Source: Rhodospirillaceae bacterium | Lineage (GTDB): Bacteria > Pseudomonadota > Alphaproteobacteria > Bin65 | Assembly (NCBI GenBank): GCA_011523655.1 | Contig: WTGH01000032.1 | Coordinates: forward strand, 1 to 35,471 | Length of the DNA: 35,471 bases | Reading direction: 5' to 3' | In this document: positions 24,188 to 31,667 of the stretch, piece after piece | Numbering within the stretch: the first letter of the stretch is position 1 | How the letters are laid out: each line of letters begins with the position of its first letter | Translations under genes and position numbers: made by a program | The notes under the pieces: model-generated | Told to the model about the DNA's origin: nothing | Seen by the model: only the letters and a program-made list of their open reading frames with translations | The model's database searches: none

Positions 24188-25630
24188 CTATCCCGGCGGC
24201 GAATGGCCGAAATCGTAGCCCTGCATCGCGCGGACGACGTCGGCGCCGCCCAACTCGTCCAGCCGTGCGCGTTGGTCGGCGAAGGCCTGTGCGTTGGCCG
24301 CGGCCGGATCGACCATCCTGCGCAGGCCGGCCTGCATGGCGCCGAGAACATCGGCAGCCGCCCCGTCGGCCGCCAGGTCGCACCGTTCGTCCGGATCGCC
24401 GGAGAGATCGAACAGCTGGGGCGCGAAGCCCTCGTGATGGACCAGCTTCCAGCCGCCCCGGCGCAGCATGAAGGCGCCGGTCACCGAGCCGCCGTCGTGA
24501 TACTCCGACAGGACCGGCCGGTCCGGGTCTTCGGGCGCTGCGGCGACCTCCAGCAGCGACCGGCCGGGCCGGGGGGCGGAAGGGGCCGGGGCGCCCGTCG
24601 CGTCCAGCACGGTCGGGAAGACGTCGACCAGCGAGACCGGCGTATCGACCGTCCGGCCCGCCGCGGCCCCCGCCATGATTCCGGGCCCGGCCAGGATCAT
24701 CGGGATCCCGGCGCTGCCCTCGAACATGACCTGCTTGGTCCAGAGGCCGTAGTCGCCCAGCATCTCGCCATGGTCGGAGGTGAAGAGGATCGTCGTTTCG
24801 TCGGCGAACCCGCCCGCTTCGAGCGCGGCGAGCACCCGGCCGATCAGGTCGTCGACAAAGCTCGCCAGCCCCAGATAGCTGCGGACCGCGGCATCGCGCG
24901 ACCGGGCGTCGAAATGGCGGTCGTAGTCGAAGAAGCGCAGGGTCTCGGCGAGGGCTGGATGATCGCGCCAGTTGCCGGCATAGGGTTTCGGCATCGGCGG
25001 GTCGGCACCGGCATAGAGGTCGAACCATTCCGGCGGTGCGGCCAGCGGATAGTGCGGGCTGACGAAGGAGACGAACAGGGCCCAGGGCGGTCCGCCCGAC
25101 GCCGCGCGCGCTTCGAGCCAGCTCGTCGCTGCGTGGGCCACCGCCCGGTCGTAGGCGTGATACTCCGTCTCCATCGCGCCGACCCGGCCGGCCAGTTCCG
25201 CGGTTGCCGGATAGCTGCCCAACGGATCGCGCAACAGGCCGGGCGCCCAGCCGATGCCGTCCTTGACATGCATCGGCCGCAATTCCAGGGCGAAACCGTT
25301 GTCGTCCTCCGTCCGGCGGAAATGCAGCTTGCCGGCGGAGACGGCGTCCATGCCGTGGCGCCGCAACCGGTGCGCCCAGCTTTCGTGCCGGCCGCGATAG
25401 GGCTGGGCGCTGCTCCAGCAGCGGATGTCGTGAACGTACCGGCCCGTATGCATCGCCGCGCGGGCCGGCACACAGATCGGGCTGTTGGTGTAGGCCTGGG
25501 TGAAGCGCACGCCGCGGGCCGCCAGCCGATCAAGGTTCGGCGTCCGCACGACCGGGTGGCCGGCGCAGCCCATCGCGTGGCGGGCGAACTCGTCGGCCAT
25601 GATCAGCAGAAAGTTGCGCCCGCTCGCCAC
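24188..25630 (-). CDS. Sulfatase-family hydrolase (type I, formylglycine-dependent)
   Basis: A 480-aa alkaline-phosphatase-superfamily sulfatase similar in layout to choline sulfatases and arylsulfatases. The cysteine converted to formylglycine is C53 in C-V-P-A-R, followed by HTGRYVH. Metal ligands include acidic residues near D13 (LLIMADE) and D286-H287 (TSDHGEMLGDYGLWTK). K101 and SPHYPLAAP fit other active-site positions. No signal peptide is seen, so it is probably cytoplasmic and acts on an imported sulfate ester. The predicted start is GTG 25630 (MASGRNFLLIMADE). An activating FGE enzyme is not in the window. It is divergent from the dusA-like gene with a 120-bp gap. Confidence 0.9.
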   Translation of the reverse strand: MASGRNFLLIMADEFARHAMGCAGHPVVRTPNLDRLAARGVRFTQAYTNSPICVPARAAMHTGRYVHDIRCWSSAQPYRGRHESWAHRLRRHGMDAVSAGKLHFRRTEDDNGFALELRPMHVKDGIGWAPGLLRDPLGSYPATAELAGRVGAMETEYHAYDRAVAHAATSWLEARAASGGPPWALFVSFVSPHYPLAAPPEWFDLYAGADPPMPKPYAGNWRDHPALAETLRFFDYDRHFDARSRDAAVRSYLGLASFVDDLIGRVLAALEAGGFADETTILFTSDHGEMLGDYGLWTKQVMFEGSAGIPMILAGPGIMAGAAAGRTVDTPVSLVDVFPTVLDATGAPAPSAPRPGRSLLEVAAAPEDPDRPVLSEYHDGGSVTGAFMLRRGGWKLVHHEGFAPQLFDLSGDPDERCDLAADGAAADVLGAMQAGLRRMVDPAAANAQAFADQRARLDELGGADVVRAMQGYDFGHSPPG

Positions 25631-25750
25631 GATATCCGCCCCGGAAAACCGTTCCCGATGGCATCCGTGCTCCCGGAAGGCCGGATCGTCAAGCCGGTCC
25701 GGCGCTCCGCAGCCTTGAATCCGCCCCGTCCGGTGAGCATCTTCGGCACC

Positions 25751-26794
25751 ATGGCGGCCGGGGTTTCACAGGGGGGCGACGCGGCGCCGGCGGGCCATGG
25801 CCCCGACCGGCGGCTCTGCGTCGCGCCGATGATGGACTGCACCGACCGGTTCGACCGCTATTTCCTGCGCCGCATCACCCGCCGGGCGCTGCTCTACACC
25901 GAGATGGTGACGACCGGGGCGATCCTGCATGGCGACCGCGAGCGCCTGCTGCGCTTCGATCCGGACGAGCTCCCGGTCGCATTGCAACTCGGCGGGTCCG
26001 ATCCGGTGGCGCTCGCCGAAAGCGCGCGTATCGGCGCCGGGCGCGGTTACGACGAAATCAACCTGAATGTCGGCTGCCCGAGCGACAGGGTGCAGTCGGG
26101 CCGGTTCGGCGTCTGCCTGATGGCCGAGCCCGGCCTGGTCGCCGATTGCGTCCGGGCGATGCGGCGTGCCGTGACGGTGCCGGTGACGGTCAAGTGCCGG
26201 ATCGGCATCGACGGGCGCGACGACTACGGATTCCTGCGCGACTTCGTTGCCGCGGTCGCGGACGCCGGCTGCCGGACCGTCATCGTCCATGCCCGCACGG
26301 CGATCCTCACCGGCCTGACGCCGAAGCAGAACCGCGAGGTCCCGCCCCTGCGCTACGAGGTGGCGGCCCGCCTCAAGGGCGAATTTCCCGGTCTCGAAAT
26401 CGTGCTGAACGGCGGGATCGGCAGCCTCGACGAAGCCGAAGCGCATCTTGCGGCCTTCGACGGCGTCATGATCGGCCGCGCGGCCTATCACACCCCCTGG
26501 TCGCTCGCCGATGTCGACCGGCGGCTGTTCGGCGACGCGCCGCCCAGCCGGACCCGGCGCGAGGCCGCGCTCGCCATGCTGCCCTATATCGAGCGCGAGA
26601 CCGCCGCCGGGGTGCCGCTGCACCGCATCCTGCGCCACATGACCGGCCTGTTCCGCGGCGTGCCCGGCGGCCGGGCCTGGCGGCGCTATCTGGCGCAGAA
26701 CGCCCACAAGCCGGGCGCCGGGCCGGAAGTCCTGCGCGCGGCGCTTGCCCTGACCGGTTCGGATGCCGGTTCGGGCGTCCGGGCCGCGGCGTGA
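25751..26794 (+). CDS. dusA: tRNA-dihydrouridine synthase, DusA type
   Basis: Flavin-dependent tRNA-dihydrouridine synthase, about 347 aa. Motifs are CVAPMMDCTDRFDRYFLR (23-40), the active-site cysteine C109 in INLNVGCPSDRVQSGRFG, VTVKCRIGIDGRDDY, VHARTAILTGLTPKQNR (DusA-like) and the FMN-phosphate end VLNGGIGSLDEA ... FDGVMIGRAAYHTPW. The start is uncertain. ATG 25751 is used; GTG 25733 and ATG 25658 are in the same frame, and none has a clear ribosome site. The open frame extends much further upstream only because of GC-rich sequence. It is a housekeeping gene amid accessory enzymes and precedes the acylase by 88 bp. Confidence 0.88.
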   Translation: MAAGVSQGGDAAPAGHGPDRRLCVAPMMDCTDRFDRYFLRRITRRALLYTEMVTTGAILHGDRERLLRFDPDELPVALQLGGSDPVALAESARIGAGRGYDEINLNVGCPSDRVQSGRFGVCLMAEPGLVADCVRAMRRAVTVPVTVKCRIGIDGRDDYGFLRDFVAAVADAGCRTVIVHARTAILTGLTPKQNREVPPLRYEVAARLKGEFPGLEIVLNGGIGSLDEAEAHLAAFDGVMIGRAAYHTPWSLADVDRRLFGDAPPSRTRREAALAMLPYIERETAAGVPLHRILRHMTGLFRGVPGGRAWRRYLAQNAHKPGAGPEVLRAALALTGSDAGSGVRAAA

Positions 26795-26882
26795 CGGCGA
26801 CGCCCGCGCCCGCTTCGCCGGATCGGCCGGCATGCCGCGTTCAAGGCGTGTCCGGCAACGACGGCCGGCCTGACGGGGAGAC

Positions 26883-29204
26883 ATGACCGACGTGACCGCC
26901 GCCCATCCCGCCGCCCGGTTCGCCGCAAACCGGGCCGTTCGCTGGGCCGCCCGGGCCGGCGCATTCGCGCTGTGCACCGTGCTGCTCGGCTGTTCGGTCC
27001 TGCGACCGCTGCCGGACGAGACGACGCTGGACCAGAGGCTCGCCGCCTTTCCGACGAGCGGCCTGCCGCTCCGGGGCGAGGTCGCGATCGACTGGAACGA
27101 GAACCAGGTCCCCTTCATCACGGCTGAACACGACGACGATCTCGCCTTTACGCTTGGCCTGGTCCACGCCCATCTGCGGCTCGGCCAGATGGAGGTGCTG
27201 CGGCGCGTCGCGGCGGGCCGGATTTCGGAGATGGCCGGACCGTTCACCGTCGATATCGACCACGCTCTGCGCATCCTGAATTTCGGCCGCGGCGCCGAGC
27301 GGACGCTGGCGGAAATGCCGCCGGAAACCCGTAAATGGGTAGACCGGTTTGTCCAGGGAATAAACCACTACCAGCGCACGGCGAAGGACCTGCCGCACGA
27401 GTATCATGTATTCGGCCTGAAGCGCGAACCCTGGACGGCGCGCGACGTGCTGACAGTCGGGCGGATTGCCGGCACCGATGTGAACTGGCTGGTCTATTTT
27501 CGCCTCCTGGCGCTGCGCAACCGGAAGGACTGGCCGCAGCTCTGGCGCCGGCTGGCGACGGTCGGCGGCGATTCGGTGCTCAGTTTCGGCTCGGAGGACC
27601 GGGCCGGCCGGCTGGAGCGGCTGCTCGGCGCCGCGGCGCGCTCGGGCAGCAACTCCTGGGCCGTGGCCCCCCGGCGCAGCGCCACCGGCGGCGCCCTGAT
27701 GGCCAACGACCCCCATCTCGGCACGACCATGCCGAACCTGTGGATTCTCGCCGGCTTCAAGTCGCCCGGTTTCCACGCCGTCGGCATGATGATCCCGGGC
27801 GTGCCCTTCGTCGCGGTCGGCCGCAACGCCGATATCGCCTGGGGCGGCACCAACATGCGCGCCGCGTCGAGCGACCTCTACGACATCTCCGCCCTGCCGC
27901 CCTCGGCGATCCGCAGCCGGACCGAGGAGATCAGGGTGCGCTGGTGGTTCGACAGCACGGTGCAGATCCGGGAATCGTCCCTCGGCCCGGTGATTTCCGA
28001 TGCGCCGCCGCTGGAATGGGAAGGCGGGCCGCTCGCCCTGCGCTGGGTCGGCCACGAGCGGGGCGACGAGATCACGGCCATGGTCAAGGTGATGAAAGCG
28101 CGGAATTTCGCGGATTTCCGCCGCGCCTTCGCCAATTTCGCCGTCTCGGCCCAGAACATGATCTACGCCGACCGGCAGGGAAATATCGGCCAGGTGATGG
28201 CGACGGTCCTGCCGGTGCGCCCCAACAAGCTTCCGCCCGACTTCATCCTCGATGCGGCCGACGACACCTGGCGCTGGAAGGGATTTCTGAACGTTCTGCA
28301 ATTACCGTATATTTTTAATCCGGCGACGGGATTTGTCGCCTCGGCCAACAACAAGCCGGCCGAGGCGCCGGTGCCGGTCGGCCGTTTCTTCTCCGCCGAC
28401 GACCGGATCGTCCGGATCAAGCAGATGCTCGCCGCCAGGGCGAAGCACGCGATGGCGGACATGAACGCGATCCAGCTCGACGTCTACATGGCCTCCTCGG
28501 TCGCCGTCCGCAACGCGATCGTCCGGCGCGTCGACGAACTGGGGCTGGCGCCGCAGCTGTCGGCCGACGGCGCGAAGGTTCTGGCGCTCATGCGCGATTG
28601 GGACGGACATTACCGGGCCGAAGATCGCGGCCCCGTCGCCTTCGAGCTCGTCTACCGCCATTTCTCGCAATATCTGACGGAGCGGAAAGTCGGCGCGGAT
28701 CATGCCGAGGCCTACGGCGGCTTCTCGCGGATCAAGCGCATGCTGATTGCCGACTTCGCGGCGCTGGACGACGCGGCCGCGGCGGCGATGCTGCGCAAGG
28801 CCTTCGACGCGGCGGGCGAGTGCCTCGGCACATTTGCGACCTGGGGCGACATGCACCGGCTCAGCCTGGGGCATCCGCTCTCCTTCGTGCCGCTGATCGG
28901 CAGCCGCTACGAATTCGGCGACCATGCGGCGAGCGGCTCGTCCGACACGCTGATGAAGACCGCTCACAGCCTGAGCGACGAGCGCCACGACACGCGCTAC
29001 GGCCAGCAGGCGCGCCACCTCTCCGACCTGGCGGACATGGACGACAACCGCTTCCTGCTGCTCGGCGGGCAGGACGGCTGGCTCAACAGCTCGACCGCCC
29101 TCGACCAGGTGCCGATGTGGCGGCGCGGCGACTATATCCGCCTGCCCATGCGGGCGGAGAGCGTGAAGGCCTGGCGCACCCGGACGATGCGCCTGAAGCC
29201 CTGA
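26883..29204 (+). CDS. Penicillin acylase (Ntn-hydrolase) family protein
   Basis: A 773-aa member of the penicillin acylase/AHL acylase/cephalosporin acylase family, which cleaves amide bonds of acylated substrates. It is made as a precursor that self-cleaves before a serine. S256 in GSNSWAVAP is the expected nucleophile and first residue of the beta chain, and GALMANDPHLG follows as usual. The N-terminal part shows VPFITAEHDDDLAFTLGLVHAHLRLGQMEVLRR. The N-terminus has a hydrophobic segment ending LLGC (C37), so it may be a lipoprotein anchored in a membrane; the lipobox is imperfect. GGGGAGAC precedes ATG 26883. Candidate substrates include N-acyl homoserine lactones or acylated amines; none can be chosen from sequence. 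Confidence 0.9.
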   Translation: MTDVTAAHPAARFAANRAVRWAARAGAFALCTVLLGCSVLRPLPDETTLDQRLAAFPTSGLPLRGEVAIDWNENQVPFITAEHDDDLAFTLGLVHAHLRLGQMEVLRRVAAGRISEMAGPFTVDIDHALRILNFGRGAERTLAEMPPETRKWVDRFVQGINHYQRTAKDLPHEYHVFGLKREPWTARDVLTVGRIAGTDVNWLVYFRLLALRNRKDWPQLWRRLATVGGDSVLSFGSEDRAGRLERLLGAAARSGSNSWAVAPRRSATGGALMANDPHLGTTMPNLWILAGFKSPGFHAVGMMIPGVPFVAVGRNADIAWGGTNMRAASSDLYDISALPPSAIRSRTEEIRVRWWFDSTVQIRESSLGPVISDAPPLEWEGGPLALRWVGHERGDEITAMVKVMKARNFADFRRAFANFAVSAQNMIYADRQGNIGQVMATVLPVRPNKLPPDFILDAADDTWRWKGFLNVLQLPYIFNPATGFVASANNKPAEAPVPVGRFFSADDRIVRIKQMLAARAKHAMADMNAIQLDVYMASSVAVRNAIVRRVDELGLAPQLSADGAKVLALMRDWDGHYRAEDRGPVAFELVYRHFSQYLTERKVGADHAEAYGGFSRIKRMLIADFAALDDAAAAAMLRKAFDAAGECLGTFATWGDMHRLSLGHPLSFVPLIGSRYEFGDHAASGSSDTLMKTAHSLSDERHDTRYGQQARHLSDLADMDDNRFLLLGGQDGWLNSSTALDQVPMWRRGDYIRLPMRAESVKAWRTRTMRLKP

Positions 29205-29206
29205 CC

Positions 29207-30040
29207 TTGCGCGTCCATTACCGCGAACTGGGCGCCGGGCCGCCGCTCGTCCTGCTGCACAGCGCCGGCACGGGCGCCTCGCAATGGCGCGGCGTCGCCG
29301 ACAGGCTGGCGGGCCGGCGCCGCCTGCTCATGCCCAACCTGCGCGGCTACGGCCGCACGCCGCCGCCCGATCCCGCCGCGCCGCCGCTCGACGAAGAGAT
29401 CGCCGTGGTGCGAGAGATGGCGGCGCTGGCCGGGCGGCCGGCCCATCTGGTCGGCCATTCGCTCGGCGCGCTGGTCGCGCTGCACCATGCGTTGCGGCAT
29501 CCGGAGACGGTGGCGGGGCTCACCCTGATCGAGCCGGTGATCGTCGGCATCCTGCACGCGGATCGGGCCGGCGGGGACAAAACGGCCGGGCGCAGCCTGA
29601 ACGAGATCGGCGCCATGATCGCCGCCTTCCAGGGCGCCATCGCGGCCAGCGACACCGCCGCGGCGATGCGCGCCTTCGCCGAATACTGGGAGGGCCCCGG
29701 CGCGTGGGACGCGATCCCGGCGGCGGCCCGGCTGCCCTTCTTCGCCCGGGCGGACAAGATGGCGGCCGACGTCGACCTCGCCTGGGCCGACCGGACCGGC
29801 CGGGATGCCTTCGCCGCGCTCGCCTGCCCGGCGCAGGTGCTGAGCGCCGAGCGCACGGCGCCGGCGGCGCGCGACATGGCCCGGCGCATCGCCGATGCCA
29901 TCCCCGGCGCGGACTATGCCGTCATTCCCGGTGCCGGCCATATGGCCCCTGCCACCCACCCGGCCGCCGTCGGCGACCTGCTGCTGGAGTTCGGGGAGCG
30001 GGCGCTCGAAGGTTTCGGGCGCGCCGGCTTGTCCGGCTAG
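29207..30040 (+). CDS. Alpha/beta hydrolase
   Basis: About 277 aa with the alpha/beta-hydrolase fold. It has the oxyanion region LVLLHSAGTGASQW, nucleophile elbow GHSLGA with S85, and catalytic His H245 in GAGHMAPATHP. The usual acid position after strand 6 reads LSAERTAP, so a Glu may replace Asp. No ATG or GTG is in frame near the beginning. The likely start is TTG 29207, three bases after the acylase stop (CTG 29201 is an alternative), giving MRVHYRELGAGPP, a standard family start. The tight spacing implies translational coupling to the acylase and a shared pathway. It overlaps the convergent antitoxin gene by four bases at its end. Confidence 0.85.
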   Translation: MRVHYRELGAGPPLVLLHSAGTGASQWRGVADRLAGRRRLLMPNLRGYGRTPPPDPAAPPLDEEIAVVREMAALAGRPAHLVGHSLGALVALHHALRHPETVAGLTLIEPVIVGILHADRAGGDKTAGRSLNEIGAMIAAFQGAIAASDTAAAMRAFAEYWEGPGAWDAIPAAARLPFFARADKMAADVDLAWADRTGRDAFAALACPAQVLSAERTAPAARDMARRIADAIPGADYAVIPGAGHMAPATHPAAVGDLLLEFGERALEGFGRAGLSG

Positions 30041-30276
30041 AGAGAATCCTCGTCGCGCTCGTCCCCTACACGTTCTTCGAGGCCGGGAAAGGCGAGCAGA
30101 TGATCTACGAAGGAGCCCCGGCCGGCCTGCGCGTCGGCGAGCAGGTGACGGTATTGCGCCGCCGAGAGCACGACGACCGCCGGTTTGCCGTGTCGCGTGA
30201 CCTCCTGCGGCGTGCCGGCGAGAGCTGCGTCCACCACCGCGCTGAACCGGTTCCTGGCGTCACGGAGGCTCCACAT
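30037..30276 (-). CDS. Phd/YefM-family antitoxin, no partner toxin visible
   Basis: A 79-aa protein with the Phd/YefM pattern: MWSLRDARNRFSAVVDAALA, then GTPQEVTRHGKPAVVVLSAAQY. The C-terminal tail is acidic (ERVGDERDEDSL), typical of the toxin-wrapping region. AGGAAAAGAGCC before ATG 30276 is an acceptable ribosome site. The toxin gene would be expected just downstream (below 30037), but that space belongs to the convergent alpha/beta hydrolase, and nothing toxin-like is found upstream either. It may be a toxin-antitoxin remnant or a stand-alone repressor. Confidence 0.8.
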   Translation of the reverse strand: MWSLRDARNRFSAVVDAALAGTPQEVTRHGKPAVVVLSAAQYRHLLADAQAGRGSFVDHLLAFPGLEERVGDERDEDSL

Positions 30277-30359
30277 GGCTCTTTTCCTGCTTGTCAGTAA
30301 ATCGGATAAATTGAAAGCGTCTGCGGAGACTTCAAGACCGTTCGCGCGTAATCCTTACC

Positions 30360-30508
30360 CGTCATATCGACCGTAGCCCCGGACAAGTCCGGGGCGGAGT
30401 GGAGATATCTTTCCGCTACAGCGCTTCGGTCCCGGCGCCGCGCGGGAAAGATTTCTCCGCTCCCCTTCGACAAGCTCAGGGCAGGCTCTTCGGTCGGTCG
30501 AAATGACG
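30360..30508. repeat. Interspersed MITE-like repeat, copy B
   Basis: A 149-bp relative of copy A in the same orientation, with ends CGTCATATCGACCG and CGGTCGAAATGACG and the inner pair GGAGATATCTTTCC (30401-30414) and GGAAAGATTTCTCC (about 30445-30458). It differs by an inserted perfect hairpin CCCCGGAC/GTCCGGGG (about 30377-30394) and by a segment CCCCTTCGACAAGCTCAGGG. The rest of the gap 30277-30625 shows no gene. Confidence 0.75.
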
Positions 30509-30625
30509 ACTTGGGAGCGTCGAATACCGGCGTCGAAGGGCGCCGGCCGCCGTTGCCCGCCGGTGCCGCCGCCGCTACAACCGGCTCAGCGTCTCGAAAC
30601 AGGTCAACAGCGGAAGGACTTTCGC

Positions 30626-31657
30626 ATGAGCGGCAGCAACGCGGGCAGGCCCGTCCATCTCGTCGGCAGCGCGCCTTACGCGACCGCCGAAGAGATGTTC
30701 CGCGCGGCGGCGGCGCATCTCGGCGCGCATCTCAGGCGCCTGCCCGACGGCGAGGTCGGCGAGCGCGACAGCTGGATCAAGTGGCAGCATGCGCGCATCG
30801 GGCAGAGCCCGCAGTTCCGGCCGGTCGAGGTCGATCCGGTCTATGTCCCGGTGGCGCCCTACGCGCTGGTCGACGGGGTGGCGTCGGCCGACGACATCGA
30901 GCTGCCCGACCTCGGCTACACCGACGCGGCGATCGATTCCTTCAAGACATTCGACCGGCTGACGGCGGATGGCGCCATCGCGCCCGGCGTGCGCTTCCAG
31001 GTCGGCCTGCCGACGCCGCTCTCGGTCGCGAGCATCTATGTCGTGCCGCCGTCGCGCACCCTGTTCGAGCAGGCCTACGGCCGGGCGATGGGCAAGGAGC
31101 TGGAGCGGATCCTGGCCGTGATTCCTGCGGACAGGCTGGCGATCCAGTGGGAGGCGGCGGTCGAGTTCGCGCTGCTCGAAGGCATCATGCCGGGCCATCC
31201 GGGCGCCGATTCGGTCGACGGGATGACCGGCCGTCTCGCCGGGCTGGTCGACCTCGTGCCGGCCGGCGTCGAGTGCGGCCTCCACCTGTGCTACGGCGAT
31301 TCCGGCCACAAGCATTTCTGCGAGCCGGCGGATACCGGCCATCTGGTCGCCGTCGCCAACGGCGTTTCGGCGCGGGCGCGGCGCGCGATTGACTGGGTCC
31401 ACATGCCGGTGCCGAAGGAGCGCGACGACGACGCCTATTTCGCGCCGCTCGCCGGGCTCGCCCTGAAGCCGGGCTGCGAACTCTATCTCGGCCTGGTCCA
31501 CACGACCGGCGGCATCGAAGGCACCCGCCGCCGCATCGCCGCCGCGGAAAAGGTCGTGCCGGAGTTCGGCATCGCCACCGAATGCGGCTTCGGCCGCCGC
31601 CCGCCGGAGACGATCCCGGCGCTCATGCAGCAGCATGTGGAGGCGACGGGGGTGTAG
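30626..31657 (+). CDS. Cobalamin-independent methionine synthase (MetE)-like zinc protein
   Basis: A 343-aa stand-alone barrel protein related to the C-terminal catalytic domain of MetE and to other UroD/MetE-like proteins. Likely zinc ligands are H220 and C222 (CGLHLCYGD) and C320 (ATECGFGRRPPETIPALM), the pattern used to activate thiols in MetE. It lacks the N-terminal half of true MetE, so it is more likely a methyl-transfer or thiol-handling enzyme for another substrate. ATG 30626 is fixed by GGAAGGACTTTCGC in front; an upstream in-frame ATG at 30503 lies inside the interspersed repeat and is rejected. It converges with the OLD-like gene with only 10 bp between stops. Confidence 0.75.
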   Translation: MSGSNAGRPVHLVGSAPYATAEEMFRAAAAHLGAHLRRLPDGEVGERDSWIKWQHARIGQSPQFRPVEVDPVYVPVAPYALVDGVASADDIELPDLGYTDAAIDSFKTFDRLTADGAIAPGVRFQVGLPTPLSVASIYVVPPSRTLFEQAYGRAMGKELERILAVIPADRLAIQWEAAVEFALLEGIMPGHPGADSVDGMTGRLAGLVDLVPAGVECGLHLCYGDSGHKHFCEPADTGHLVAVANGVSARARRAIDWVHMPVPKERDDDAYFAPLAGLALKPGCELYLGLVHTTGGIEGTRRRIAAAEKVVPEFGIATECGFGRRPPETIPALMQQHVEATGV

Positions 31658-31667
31658 CCGTTACGAA

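Noticed and set aside
23648..25750. Upstream extension of the dusA-like frame
   Set aside because: It is antisense to the CmcJ-like and sulfatase genes and crosses the interspersed repeat; no conserved residues precede the Dus domain.
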